64,000 bases of DNA, from assembly GCA_963576565.1 (NCBI GenBank), contig OY755045.1, positions 36,910,667 through 36,974,666 of the forward strand, given 5' to 3'. The stretch is from Aspidapion aeneum. Taxonomy: Eukaryota; Arthropoda; Insecta; Coleoptera; Brentidae. Shown here one piece after another: positions 22,768-35,464 of the stretch. A model generated the notes under the pieces. That model made no database searches, was not told where the DNA came from, and was given only the letters and a program-made list of their open reading frames with translations. Each line of letters begins with the position of its first letter. The stretch's first letter is position 1. The translations under genes were made by a program, and so were the position numbers.

Positions 22768-25373
22768 GAGATATAATCAAAACTCGAGTCAAAATTTAAA
22801 ATAAAAAGTTAATGTTATGTACTAATGGCGCGTACCCTAGCTTCCTTTTTTTCCACATCATAGAGCAGATATTTCAGTCACTTTTTACTAGGAAGTTCCT
22901 AGGTCACCTTCCCTATTCGGTACAGCACTGAGTTGCTTAATAAAAGTTTATAAAGTGCTACCATGTTACGTAGGTATCATCAGGCGCTTCTCTATTTAGG
23001 AGAAAGTTTTTTTTTAAATTAATTATTAGGTATCAATATTTCACAAAGCCTAAAATTTATTCATAAAATTAATTAATGAAGCAGCAAAAGTGAAAAAATA
23101 AAAATTGTCGTTCATCAACTTTTTCTTTTACTGGTATGACACGCATCTATTCATGCAGAACATAATGATATTTTTTGTGTTACATAGTTTCTTTTCTCTT
23201 TTTATTAATTTAAGCTATGATCAACAAATAGGAAAAAGATTCTTCCACTTTAAAAAAGTTTATATCTTTACGTTTTAGGAAATTACGTTTTGCAAGACAA
23301 AATCGTTTAATAGATCATCATATTATACGAAGAATAAGAGTTATTGACTGTTAATGGACTTGCGAGGGCATCAAGGAGGATAAGTGCAAAACTTTTTTTA
23401 CGCCTGTGCTTGAAACAAGGTTTTTTGTACGAACAGTAAATAAGTAACTAATAATAAATATCAAATCATATTAAAAAATTTAGATTGATCATTTAATAAA
23501 TTCTAAATCAAATAACTTGAGAACTAGTTGTTTGATATAAAAAATAACATCAGTTCTGAGTAAAGAAAACCTTTCCAACGAGGTATCACTCGATATACTT
23601 TCTTTATTAAAGATGAAGGAGCAGAACCTAAGAAGGAACTTCGTTATATAGTGGACCTTACTAGGGACCGGTTCTACTAAGGTAGATAGACTAGGAGGAG
23701 TAGTTAAGGTAGATAGGTAGATAGAGATCGCGAAAAAGTGTCCCTCTTGGAAACAAAATCGACGAGTCTTGTCATTTTTTAAATTTTCAGCAGTTCTCGA
23801 GAAATCCCGGGTGGAATGTTTTAAATAGGATACCCTGTATACGTAAGTGGGTTTCTTACAACGCAATCGGAGTATTTTCCAGCCGAAAAATTGAGAAGGA
23901 AATATACAATATACCATAAGTCTATCGCAACCTATTTTAGAGCGTTCCTGTGCATAATTTATATAGCGTGGTGAAAAAGTTATTTCAAAAAATAGTTAAA
24001 ATTAAACTTTTAATATTTACCCCTAGCTATTTAGGCTTCACTTTGACTTTGACGTGTCTGTCACTTTTGGTAATTATTTTAAGGTTAGGTTTAAAATTTT
24101 AAATGAAAATCGAGTGAAAACTATATGGTTTGTTTTTTTATTTGGTAGCTAATTAAAAAAGTTACCTACGTATAATGGAATAAAAAATTTAATGCCAAAT
24201 TTTTATGCTAAATTTCCATAAGAGGATAAAAAACAGATAGAGTATAGCATTTATTAAAAAGAGACCGCGATACGCCCGAGTCCTGCAGAAAGCTTTGCAG
24301 CGTTGTCAAAGGTAACCTTGATAAATTACGACAGGCGCACGCGGTCGCACGCGGTCTGAAAAATCTGAAACATTTTTTTTAGGGCGAGAATTATTACTTG
24401 ACTTATCACCATACAAGAAGTGGACTATTAATGTTTAAAAAAAAATTATTTTTAAAATTTTATTAAATGTGAGTTATTTAGGATACCAATATTTTCAGAA
24501 TTTTTTTTTTTGGTTTAAAAGGCATTACTACTCATAATTATGGTATTTGTCTTGAAAAAGTACTAAATGAGCTCCGCGGCACTACTTTTGAGGCTCAATA
24601 CCACCTCTGCCGCCCCCCTAAGGTCTCGACCACCCTCCCGCGTCCTATAACCACGCTGCGTTCACTGTGGTCTACCATTACCTTTGTTAGGGTTGGACAA
24701 AAATGCATTAAAAAAAAACTAAAATTAAATAATAGTTAGCTTACTAATAGATTGGTAAACTGTGGTGTAAGAAAATTGACTTTAGTGAATGTGAAACGAA
24801 AATCAATAAGAAGAGTAACACTTCAAAATGTTGTTTGTTTGTAAAAGTAAGTGAATTATTAACATTTAGGAACAAGCAGACTTTTAAGGTATTCTGGTTC
24901 TTTATTACCCCGAACCAAATAGCGGATTATCCTGATTTCGCTAAACTGGCAACGTTGGTCTGTTCTCCCATGCAATTCTTATGGCCCATACAAAAATCCT
25001 AGCCCTAGACAGAAGGCTGGTCACGCGGAATACATCTTTTAGGGAGTTGCTCTACTTTTGCTCGATACTGTACGTCTGATGTTCATTATGCTTCAAACTC
25101 GGTCATCAGACAAAAAAATACACACACTTAAGATTGAAAAATGTCACGTATAGAGGACTGACCGTTAGTTCAGATGTCTAGCGGTTGTAAAATGCCTTGT
25201 AAATCGCTGGCTAACCAGTTTAATCCGCAAGACGTCGCAGGAATTAATTATTGGTTTTAGAAAAAACTACACGGGTAAATAAAATGCGTGCCACGCAGAT
25301 TAGAAAGCAACGCCAGTTTTTTAATTTTGTATGCTGCATATTCAAAATTCGCCAAGTGTATAAGGGACAGAAA
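22768..25373. other. Unassigned AT-rich DNA
   Basis: No exon or transposon ORF is recognised. The open frame at 23489-23917 (-) has no domain I know. A GC-richer patch near 24560-24660 shows no coding signal. Confidence 0.4.
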
Positions 25374-25624
25374 CAGTGGCGGATCCAGGATTTCCAGGGG
25401 GGTGGGGCCAAATAGAAAGCAAAAACTAAAATGTTTCTTGGTTTGCGTGCGTTTTTATTAACTTTTAGGTCTGAAATTTAAATTTACAGGTAACGAAAAT
25501 TTGCGAAATACTCACTACTTTTTATATTAAAAAATGGAAAAAGTGGTGTGGCGGGTAAATGTTTGTTTCAAGGAGGGGGGGGGGGTGCCCGGGCTCCTCT
25601 GGCCCTTCCCTGGATCCGCCACTG
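25374..25624. mobile_element. hAT-type MITE (CAGTGGCGGATCC family)
   Basis: A 251-bp element with near-perfect inverted ends CAGTGGCGGATCCAGG and CCTGGATCCGCCACTG and a perfect 8-bp target duplication GACAGAAA (25366-25373, 25625-25632). It is the cleanest family member here and was probably mobile recently. Confidence 0.95.
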
Positions 25625-25889
25625 GACAGAAAGAGGTGTTCTTTGCAGGAATCAGTGATTCTTTTATACTTTTTTAAAAACAAAACAAAAGCTCTTTTGA
25701 GCTAGTTTTGTACGTTTTAGGAAAAAACTCTTGAACACGTAGATTTTGAATGCGAAGAGGACACTTTTTGACAACTTGAAATTTTTGTAGCTCGCACCCA
25801 CTTCGAGGGGGAAACTTTACCGCTATATTTTGAATGAAAAAATGGTTTGAGTGATACTTCTACTATGTTAGCTAAAAACATTTTTCTAC

Positions 25890-26560
25890 GTTATCCGACG
25901 CCTATTCTCCACCTCCTTCGATCCTGACAATCGTCTTCTGTCAGGTTTTTTTGACTCATTGATCTTTGGATTGACTGTTGCCATTCCAGTTTAGGACGTT
26001 TCTGCGCCCTATTGGTTGCCATTCTAGGACCTGCTTTGATAATCTTTCGTCGTTCATCCGTTGTACATGATGACCGTACCATATAAGTTGTCTTTTAGTA
26101 ATGTCATCCGGTATGCTTTCCTCGATCCCATTCTTTCTTTGATGGTCTCATTTCTTATATTACCTGTTCTAGATATTCTCACTGATCTTTTTATTGCATC
26201 CATTTCGACACTTTATTTTTGTATTGTATTTTTCTGTATCACGACAAGTCTCTATTCCCTACAACAGCGTGCTTTTCACCATTGTTTCATATATGTAAAA
26301 TTTTACATTCCTTTTTATCTCTCTGCGCCATAAAATACTGTTAACTTTTTTGCTTTTACTATTCTTTTACTATTCTTTTTTTTTTGTTCTTTACAGTCTG
26401 TTCCTGTCTTATCAAATATGACACCCAAGTATACATACTCATTGCATGGAGATATTGTTTATCCATTGTCTAGTCTAACTCACTTGATTCGTTTCCAACA
26501 AGTACTGTGTTTTTCCCACGTTCAGTATGAGTGATACCTCGTTTTAATGCTCTCTTGTAA
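25890..26560 (-). pseudogene. RTE LINE C-terminal fragment
   Basis: On the minus strand, reading from about 26545 down to 25890, are remnants of the same RTE family as at 11303-12250. They include the TCxVTEKYKxK region, the DAI-K-S-RIS segment, HDERRKIIKAGPRMATN, KRPKLEWQQSI and DDCQDRRRWRIGVG at the C-terminus. The frame is repeatedly shifted. It shares private features with the 11303 copy (ATNRAQKRPKL against PIGRRKRGRLKL), so both may come from one subfamily. Confidence 0.75.
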
Positions 26561-27489
26561 CCGTGTAAATAAAAAAATGTCAAAAACCCATCAATTTGTT
26601 TTTGAGATATTTGTCTGTATAGTAATCATAGAATGATAAAAACATTAAATAAAAGAAAAAATAAATAAGAAATATGAGTCCAGCGAAATATTCCTTTAAT
26701 AAAATATAAATCGACGTGTTTAAAAAATGTATGTAAAAAAAGTTTTTATCTATAAAGATTGGTGGGAAAACGCTTTGATTTAAACATTTTTTAAATGTTT
26801 TCGCCTTAATGCGAATCAATAAACACATAATTATTTTCAAGTTCATGGTAATTAGACTAATTATTTTCTCAAGAACAAGTATGTATCTACCTACTTAAAC
26901 TGGATTACTAGGTTTCCAAATAAAAGACATTAGAATTTAAGTACCGATTATACTATGAATAAGGTATTTGTTTTGCTAAATAAATGTTTGCAAACAGGAT
27001 TTATTTTAGAGAGAACTAAAAATTACTTAGTTGCTTAAACTGATATTATATTAGTTTATGCTTAAACTAAGATCTTCCGTTTCATTATAGAACCAGCTTT
27101 AGTTAAATTTGTAGAACATTAATTCAAAAATTGAAAAAAATATGGTGGTGTGGTTCTTTCTCTGATTCTTAAACTGTTTATATTATATTAAGTAATAAAT
27201 TAAATAGAGATTAGTATTCTTAAAGCATTAAAAAGTATAATTGTGGTAAAAATTATATAAATGTAGTCATTTTGAATTAAGGCTCCTTAAAAGTTATTCT
27301 TCATCTAATCATATACTGCTTTTCAAAATAAATTGTACACCAAACATGTGTTTTTATATTATAGGTGTACAAATTTTTTTGATAAGTAGTATATTTGATC
27401 AAACTTTATTCACAATTTTGATAGCTTTCATAACAATCAGCCTTTGATTTGTTATAATAAATTTAATACAAAACCAACTAATTAATAAT
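26561..27489. other. Very AT-rich stretch, nothing recognised
   Basis: Low-complexity AT-rich DNA with no coding signal. The 88-codon open frame at 26580-26846 (-) is unsupported. Confidence 0.4.
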
Positions 27490-27991
27490 TGTAGTTTGCA
27501 AATAGAATACACACAGACACATAATACCATTTTTTTTTGTGGACAACGAAAATGTAATTTTTATTATCAGGGGAAAAGAAAGTATAGTTTGACGTTGATG
27601 TTTCATATACATTCTTGCACAAAAATGAATTTATAAAGTATGTAGCAGAAATATATAAACTTAGAAATATTTTTAAAACTTTGCTTTATATCTGACTAAA
27701 TTTCTACTTAAAAACATTGGTCTTGAACAGTAGTACTAATATGTAAAAATAAAGAAAAAGAAAGGTTTCTTGCTTACTCTGACGTTAATAATAACTCCAA
27801 GACACATTTACATGTAAGTTATTATGACTCATCAAATGTAAAACCGATTTAGGGAAAATTTCGTTAACATTATTTAAATACTTTTAATCCGGTTAAGTTT
27901 TTAACAAAAACAAGGGTTATAAATGAGCCTGATTTAAATTGTTTGTTGTCTAAAATTGTAGATTGTTAATAGAGTGGACTTGCACCCTAAA

Positions 27992-28513
27992 CAGGGTGTT
28001 CCAAGTTAAATGTCCACCTTTGCTAACTTTTTTATTATTAAAGATAAAAATATTGACAAACTGGTAGAATTTTTGATGGTCTTTAACATACTTTAATCAA
28101 AAGAAATAGAGCATGACTTTTTGAAGTTTTCGAGTTTTTTCAAAAAACATACCAAACAAATTAATTGAACAACCTGTAATTTATATAACAATTATCTTCA
28201 AAATTAAATTCAAGATATTTTAAATGAAAAATTAAGAATTACAATTTTATTTGATAGAAAGAAGTCTAAGCGTAATTTTGCATTTGGAATATCTTCTTTT
28301 TTTTTAACTTTAGAAAAAAAAATCAAAAACAATTTTTGTTTAGAATTGAAAGAACTATCACAAAATTTTTTAAAATACAGGATGTTCAATTTGTTTTATG
28401 TTTTGAAAAAAAACTCGAAAATGCGATGTTCAATTTTGTTTTTTTGATTTAAGCATCTTAAAGAGCGTCAAAAAATCTACTAGTTTGGAATGGTGGACAC
28501 TTGGAACACCCTG
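27992..28513. mobile_element. Mariner-like MITE
   Basis: A 522-bp element with inverted ends CAGGGTGTTCCAAGTTAAAT and ACACTTGGAACACCCTG, the inner parts also matching (TGTCCACC...GGTGGACA). No clear TA duplication is visible. It splits a unit of the degenerate tandem array. Confidence 0.75.
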
Positions 28514-28792
28514 GATAGTATAGATGTATAAAGATGATACACGTCGTCACATAATAAATATCAAAAGATTGGCTTTTTATATTCCCATCAAGGACAAGCA
28601 AAATGTAATTTTTATTATCGGGGAAAAAAAAGGTTTTTGTTCTAATTTAATGTTGATGTCTCTTATGCATGCTTTTAAAAAAATTACTGTAATTTATCAA
28701 GTGTGAAATTTATTTATATAAAATTAGGCAAAAACATTCTTAAGACATCACTCTATATCTGAACACTTAAAACCTTTGCTCTTGACTTCAGT

Positions 28793-28945
28793 AGCGGCCC
28801 ACGAGTTTGTTTGAGAAGGGAGGGGCGGCAGGACCCCATGATGTCGTATTTCATGGTATTTTTTGTTTTTATGCATGAAATATGTGGAAAATATCTAAAA
28901 AAACATTAGACTTCGCCTTGGTAGAGTCCACCCATGGACATATAA
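28793..28945. mobile_element. hAT-type MITE, inverted copy of the 49503 family
   Basis: The left end is CAGTAGCGGCCCACGAG and the right end GAGTCCACCCATGG. The interior (ATGCATGAAATATGTGGAAA followed by TATCTAAAAA) is the reverse complement of the interior of the copies at 49503 and 56720. The target duplication is not clear. Confidence 0.55.
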
Positions 28946-30547
28946 TACCAATCTTTATTATTTACATCAGGAACAACGAAAATGTGATTTGTATTGTAAT
29001 GGGAAATGAAGGTTTGTGTTTTCGTTTGTCGTTGATGTCTCTTATACATTCTTGCACAAAAATTACTGTAATTTATTAATTATGTAACAGATTTGTTTTA
29101 AATTGGGTAAAATGATTCCAAAGACATCACTCTATATCAGAATAAATAGTTACTTAAAAACATTGCACTTAAACAGTATTAATATTGAAAAATAAAGGAA
29201 AATAAATGTTTCTTGTCTTCCCTGACGTTGATATATCCAGGACACATTTGCATACAAAATCATCATAACAGATTAAATACAAAACCGATTTAAGCAAAAT
29301 TTAGTTACACAGTATCTAAATCATAACTTTTTGACCGGTAAAATTTTTAGCAAAAACAATTGCTTTAAACAATCCTGATTTCCCTTTGGGTTTTTGCTTG
29401 AAATTGTAAATAAGAATATCGTTAATTTAAAATTGCTTTAGATAATTAATTTAAGCATATTTGAACACTGTACAGCAAATTTGTGCCTAAAGTAGGGCTC
29501 AAGAAGGAGCACTTAATGCTTACTTGTGATAAAATTTTTTACAAATACCAATACCTGTCCAAACATAATACTCGAGAACAGCAAACCAATCTTTTTTGTA
29601 TTTCCATTGGGAACAACAAAAATGTAATTTTGGTTATCGGGGAAAAGAAAGGTTTTGGTCTGATTGGATTGGGTTTCTAGTGTGAACCAGATTTAAATAA
29701 AATAAGGTTAAATCATTCTTAAGACACAACTCTATAGTTGGTTAAGTTTTAACTTTCACAAACATTGCTTTTAGGGTAAAATATCGTTGCTTGAAAAAAG
29801 GTTGCTACATTAAATCTAAAGAAAATTAGAAGGGTTTCTTGTGTCCTCTGACGTTCATATATCCAAGACTCCTTTGCATATAAATCATTACAGCCAATTT
29901 AATACCAGACCAATGTTGTCAAAATTAAGTCCAGTAGTATCCAAAACCTGACTTTTTAACCGATAAAATTTTGAATAAAAACAATTGCTTTGAACAGGCG
30001 TGACTTTTTTTGAAAAAAATTGGAATTCTAGTTAAAACTTTATAAAAGTATATTACTAATTTAAAACAGCTTTAAATTAATAATTTTGATCATAATTACG
30101 CGCAGCATAACACAGAACTGTGCACTGAAAGTAGGGTGCAAAGAGGCGTACTTGTACCCATTGGCGGATTCAGGATGTCCGGATGGAAGGGGCAAGCAGG
30201 TAGCAAAAAGCAAAAAAAATATTTTTTGCCTTTTTTAATAAGTCTGACCTCTGAAGTTCGTCAATATCGTTTATGTAAAAAAGTTAATTTAATTTTTGTA
30301 AATTTAGTAGAAAAGTGCGGTTTATATATTACATAACTTTTTTACTGGAACAAAAGATTATAAACTTTATGTATGTTAAGGAGTGAGTAAAGAGGTTTTT
30401 CTTTTATAAAATATTCTGGGCAGGGTTTCTACTTTAATTAAATATGAGTTTTTTTAATGTATATGGCCTTACTTGAAGTATTGATAATGTTATTCGAAAA
30501 CCCACCTTAAGCAAATTTATTAATTAATTCTAATATTTTCTTTTCAG

Positions 30548-30724
30548 AACTAAAATGCGGTCATCCTCCAATTCCCCTTAACGCGCGACTGACTTTAAGT
30601 GCGCCGGAGTTGCTTCCAGGAACCATAGCTTCATACCGGTGCGACGAAGGATACGAGACATTTGGCAACACTCAAACCAGCTGTTCACCCAGCGGACAGT
30701 GGGCGGGGGAAATGCCTTTTTGTG
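30548..30724 (+). CDS. Exon: sushi (CCP) domain
   Basis: A 177-nt exon, phase 1 at both ends, preceded by TTTTCAG and followed by GTAAGC. It encodes one complete sushi/CCP module of ~59 residues with the four expected cysteines (LKCGHPP, SYRCDEGY, TSCSPSG, PFCG) and the tryptophan before the last cysteine (GQWAGEMPFC). Such modules form rigid beta-sandwich beads in extracellular adhesion proteins. One domain per symmetrical 1-1 exon is typical of sushi genes. The last codon is split and completed by the next exon to give CG-VNIAF, leading straight into the FTP domain. No exon upstream of it was recognised in the first 30 kb, so the signal-peptide exon is presumably outside the window. Confidence 0.9.
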
Positions 30725-30841
30725 GTAAGCGTAATAAAATAATAATTATAGAGGAGGCCAAAATAAGAAAAAAAGTAAAAATCTATGAAGCAGTAAAGTT
30801 TAAATTTAAACCCTATTGGTGTTTAGGCTAAAATTAATAGG

Positions 30842-31116
30842 TACCTATTGCAATAAAGCCATGCAGTAATTGTGCCGGGCACTATTGTAACAGTTTCGCA
30901 TTGAAAACTGATAGTTGATCTTTCAAAATTGACATACCAAAGTTGAACTTATAAATCCAGTCATTTATTTTCCAATAATAGTGGCGGCACTATTAATTCC
31001 GGCTCTCATAATGCACAAAGGCCTAATTTTGAAAGAAGACAGCTGTTCTTATAATGCAAAACTGTCAGAATAGTGCTCATCACAATTATTGCCTGGCTTT
31101 ATTGCAATAAGTCCCT
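30842..31116. mobile_element. Palindromic MITE (TATTGCAATAAAGCC family), copy 1
   Basis: Inverted ends TATTGCAATAAAGCCATGC and TGGCTTTATTGCAATAAGT. The interior (ATTAATTCCGGCTCTCATAA, AAAGAAGACAGCTGTTCTTA) recurs almost unchanged at 62731-62997. Both copies lie in introns or flanks of the lectin gene. It is a short non-coding element of unknown superfamily. Confidence 0.75.
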
Positions 31117-31887
31117 AATGTATTATATACATATACCTAATATTCCAATACCCACTATGCATTTTTCGTACCTTTATTTCTGAATGTTTGGATCGAACGC
31201 CAACCATTGTGGAAATAGGTAACAGGGAGTATTGGAATATTACGTATATGATTATATAACAGTATACCTGTTTTGTAAATTCATTTTGCATTATTAAATT
31301 AGGTATACTACTGTTTGTAGTGATATAATGAAGATAAGTTAATATTTTTCCCACCCATAAAACAAACCAGAGACCCTGAATTTTCTTTTGGTTCTAAAAT
31401 GCTGTAATTTTTTTTTACTAAAACAATCTTTAAGTAATTAATAATTTATAAGTTATGATCTAAGTATTTACAAACACATGCGATATCCTTTTAAATGGTG
31501 TTAAAAAATCCAAAACAATAAAAATGATGATTTCAGTAATTAACTGCGTTTAGAGGAAGTAGTGAAGTACCTATTAGTTGTTAGTCCTTCTAATGTCATT
31601 TTTTTATATATCTTTTTGCCTATCAGTCAAATCTATGCGTGATGTGTGAAGGATATATAATCTTATCTAACAACATTTCAAACAAGCATATATTTACAAA
31701 AAAAAGAGCATCCGTCTACCGTATTATTATAATAGAATATGCGGACTACAAATAATTAATAAAATTATTATAACAATTTTTTGTGGCTAAGCGGGCATAG
31801 AAAGATTTTGTTTCTCTGGTATTTTTCCGTGGGTAGCTCAAAAGCTGTACACCCACGGGGGTGCGCGATATAATGGACACCTATTAA

Positions 31888-33512
31888 GGGCCGGTTTATC
31901 AATGGCGGGGTATCTCATCGTGTTAGCTAGCCCTGGGCCAACTCTAACCTTGGGGTAACCCTCGAGTTAAAGGGAAAAGTGTTTATCCACGCGATTTTAA
32001 CCCAGAGCTCCGAAACTCGCAGGTTGGCAATGCTGGTAACAATCGACCATCTAAGTTTTCCCTTCTTATTTAATAGTCTGTGGAATTTTTGACATTTTGT
32101 GGTTATAATCATATGTCTTTTTGTATTGTTGGTGTCGGGTGTTTTGTTAAAAAATATTATTTGGAAAAACTTATTCAGTTTCTTCAGTTATTGCACTCTA
32201 GCCAGTAAGTATCTACTATATGTATGATGAAAATAATTTAGCTACATAAAAATTAGCATGTAAATAGTTACAACTTTGTAAATTGTTTCTGTTGTACTTA
32301 ACTACTAATTATAGTCTAAAATAAAAATGCATCTATAGGTACCTATCTACCTATTAAAGCTAAATAATTTAAGAGATAAAATAACTTAAAAGCAAATGGA
32401 TTAATATCTTTGGTATTGGATCATATTTCTGCATTTTTTAAGTTTATTTTTAAACTACTACACCTATTTTATTTTTGTTACAGGTTATGCCTTTAAAAGG
32501 AAACCAATAGACTTCTACATTTTAATAAAGAAATATCAATAAGGCACATCAACAAGAAGTAATGGTACTAGTTTCTGAAACATCAACCTGTTATCCCGGA
32601 ATGACTGATTTACAAACACTCCCCTGTAAAGAGCAAGCCGAGGCTTCCTGGGAGACCAGAAAGTGTTTAAAAACCTTGATGTGATATAATATTTATTCTG
32701 TAACATATTTTTTTTAATTATAAAAGTGCTCTAGCATGTTGCAATAATTTAAGTATTTTATTTTGATGTTACGTACAATACATTGTTGTTTATTTCTGAT
32801 TCCTAAAATACTGTTGTATAACAAAAGAACTTAATAGTCATTTTTCAGGGACCGCCAAATAAAAATTTAAAAAACAGTGTTTGAAATATACATTCACTTT
32901 TTATTTTGCATTTTTAAATACATATTAAAAGTTTTAAAATTATATACATAAATTAGTAATTATAATAAAACTGATACACATATTGATGAAGATTCATATG
33001 TGAGTGGGCCTTGCAGCCCTTCCGCTGCGACCGCCAGTGGGTCTATATTGTGGCTCGGTACCTACACATATAAGGTATAGCTCTGTTGGCAGGTAGGATA
33101 TTTATTGGGTGCTTTTCTATTAAACATGATCTTGCTCATAGAAAAAAGAATATTTATTTTGGGTTTGCTTGGTAGACTGCTCCCATTGCAAAAATCTCCA
33201 TGTCTGTGGGAAATTCCATCATCTCAGCCTCACACCATTAAAAGTATCACCGCTGGTGTTTTAAAAATTTCGGAGCATCCTATTTAACACAAAAATTGAA
33301 GTACACAAGTTAAATGTTATGCTTTTGAGAAAAATCAACCAAAATAAAAAAAAAACACTTCAAAATAATTGGAAATTTTCGAGCGCGGGTCATGTTAGCT
33401 TAGGGTTAACCCTCGAGTTTGCATTTAACCTTGGATGGATAAACACTTTTGACAACTTTAACCCAGGGCTATCTCTAACTCGAGGGGTAACCCTCCATTG
33501 ATAAACCGGCCC
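31888..33512. mobile_element. PIF/Harbinger-like non-autonomous element
   Basis: The ends are GGGCCGGTTTATCAATGG and CCATTGATAAACCGGCCC, perfect over 18 bp and with further inverted similarity (CCCTCGAGTTA, CCCTGGG). Likely 3-bp TNA target copies are TAA (31885-31887) and TCA (33513-33515), one base apart. Removing the element restores the family B unit (CCTATTAAGTG). Inside are only coding scraps, such as minus-strand NIDPLAVAAEGLQGPL near 33003-33050. A G-rich GGGCC start with a 3-bp target is typical of PIF/Harbinger. Confidence 0.75.
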
Positions 33513-33516
33513 TCAG

Positions 33517-33560
33517 TGATGACAGTTAACTGTTTCGTCCTTAAGGGACTCTTCAGAGCA
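33517..33560 (-). ncRNA. Decayed hammerhead ribozyme (family B)
   Basis: CTGAAGA, stem II GTCC-CTTAA-GGAC, GAAA and a perfect stem III (ACAG-TTAA-CTGT) with GTC are all present. Stem I is lost: the flanks ATGCT and ATCACT do not pair, partly because of the insertion next to it. Probably inactive. Confidence 0.7.
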
Positions 33561-34007
33561 TGGTCAATATGACACTTTTGTAAACCTATAGAGACGGTAT
33601 ATGAATCTCATCTTACGATATTGGTAAGAGAAATGAATAAATAAGGCCTGCGATACCGTATGGTTTCAAATAAGTGGCGACATCTACAAATACAAAAGAA
33701 ACTACCAGATTAAAAATAAAAGGCAGGCAGATGAAACAAAAAACAGTACCCATGACCGTGAAATAGATTGTTCCTCAGGTCTGATCATTGTATATTGCAT
33801 TTTTTTCGCCTTCGCAACGTTTTATGTCAAGTCAGCGGGGTGTATGTCGAAAATACTACAAACGTAAAGTTTAGTACCCGCGAATAAAGAAAACAACAAT
33901 TTTTCGTGGCTAAGCGGCAAAAAAAGATTTTGTTTCTCTTGTATTTTTCCGTGGGCAGCTCAAAACCTGTACACCCACGGGGGTCCAAAATATATTGGAC
34001 ACCTATT

Positions 34008-34057
34008 AAGTGTGGACAGTTAACTGTTTCGTCCTTAAGGGACTCTTCAGAACATTG
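34008..34057 (-). ncRNA. Hammerhead ribozyme (family B), weakened stem I
   Basis: The core CTGAAGA, stem II GTCC/GGAC (loop CTTAA), GAAA, stem III ACAG/CTGT and GTC are intact. Stem I (AATGTT against CACACT) has mismatches at its first and fifth pairs, so activity is uncertain. Confidence 0.75.
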
Positions 34058-34534
34058 CATGGTCAATGTGACACTTTTGTAAAGCTATAGAGACGGTATA
34101 TGAATCTCATCTTATGATATTGGTAAGAGAAATAAATAAATTATATTTGAGCAAAATGGGCAAATAGACCAAAGGTCAGCATAGGGTATACCTCCACTGC
34201 TCCCCCCCTTTTTTCCCACCGTGGAAATTTTCGACATATATATCTTTTATTGCTATTGGAATCTAGTTTAACGGTTTTACTTATTTGCCACGTATCAATT
34301 ATCAAACCAAATGTTAAAATACTCCCATTTATTAGTGTCACCATGAGCTGAACTGTCCTTTTGTACCAAAATGAAATTACCTTTTTATACCAAAATGCTT
34401 TTTTTGAAAACGACTAAAAAAAATTAAAACCTAAATGGTTTTAATTTGCATTAAAATATCATTAAATAATATAATTAAGATTTACCAAAAAAAGAGTAAA
34501 AAGAGTTCATCATACTCTCTTGGGTTCCTATATA

Positions 34535-35161
34535 CAGTATGTCCCCTAAGTTGGAATCATATGGAAAACTATTTTATTATTAATTTTAAGAAAAAAAGTT
34601 ATTCTTCATAAAAAGTTCTGCATTATCTAAAACTTAGAATACAGTCTTCAAATTTTTTTAGTGGTATACGAGGTTTGTCAAAAAATATGAGTTTTACTCA
34701 AGAATAAAGTAACTTTAAATTTGACACTATCGAAAAATGTTACTTATTACGCGTTTTAATTGCAAAATTATTAGAAAATATCAAAAAACTGAAAGGTCAT
34801 CATGTGTTTCGTAATCACAAGAGATACATGTTTATTCAAAATAGAAATCTTAGTAAAAAATAAAATAATCTGAAGTTTTAATTTAAATGGATTTACTTGC
34901 ATATTTAAACGTAAATATTAATTCTGATCAACTTTTTTTTAATAACATTTTTCGATATTGTCAAATTTAAAGGTACTTTACTCTTAAGCAAAACTCATGT
35001 TTTTTGACAAACCTCGTATACCACTGAAAACATTTGATATTTGATGACTGTATTCTAGGTTTTAGATAATGCAGAACTTTTTATGCAGAATAACTTTTTT
35101 TCCTAAAATTAATAACAAAAAAGTTTTCCATATGATTCCAACTTAGGGGGACATCATACTG
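34535..35161. mobile_element. Mariner-type MITE with ~190-bp arms
   Basis: The ends are CAGTATGTCCCCTAAGTTGG and CCAACTTAGGGGGACATCAT, with TA on both sides (34533-34534, 35162-35163). The inverted arms extend almost to the middle and include CAAACCTCGTATACCACTGA. It is a 627-bp near-palindrome with no ORF. Confidence 0.85.
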
Positions 35162-35464
35162 TATATATTTTTTAGTTTAGTTATAATATGGGGTCAGAAT
35201 AATTTATTAGCCTTGGCGAAATTTTAAACAATAATAATACGTCTGGGCATCCCACTTATACTTCCTATAAATCTATCCTTGTTCACACCATTAATTTTAA
35301 GATATTTGCGCTCTTTCTCATTCATTTTTAATATACAAGGTGTACCCTTGTAGTATAATTTTAGAGGGTATCCCTAAAAATTCTTTACAGCAGCTTACCA
35401 CTAGTGTCGAAATAGGCCGACTTTAAGTTACCTTAGTCAAAAGTTGCTGCGTTTTTAAGATATA

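Larger units (their letters stand above)
27490..30110. repeat. Degenerate tandem array upstream of exon 1
   Basis: At least four diverged copies of a ~0.5-0.65-kb unit. Each contains an anchor like AACAACGAAAATGTAATTTT (near 27541, 28594, 28971 and 29611), then GTTGATGTCTCTTATACATT, AAGACATCACTCTATATC, and CTGACGTTGATATATCCA. The array is interrupted by a mariner-like MITE (27992-28513) and a hAT-type MITE (about 28793-28945). No conserved ORF runs through the units, so it appears to be an old satellite or amplified element. Confidence 0.7.
31771..34146 (-). repeat. Hammerhead repeat locus (family B), interrupted
   Basis: About two ~495-bp units in minus orientation, with conserved blocks TTCGTGGCTAAGCGGCAAAA, TTTTTCCGTGGGCAGC and CACGGGGGTCC. 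The first unit is cut at 31887 by a Harbinger-like insertion and resumes at 33516. Two decayed ribozymes sit at 33517 and 34008, 494 bp apart. It is homologous to family A (15188-17848) but clearly diverged in sequence and unit length. Confidence 0.82.

Noticed and set aside
21842..22792. Six overlapping open frames of 91-139 residues rich in K/R/D or F/S/D
   Set aside because: All arise from the GATCGAAA minisatellite arms of the foldback element read in several frames on both strands.
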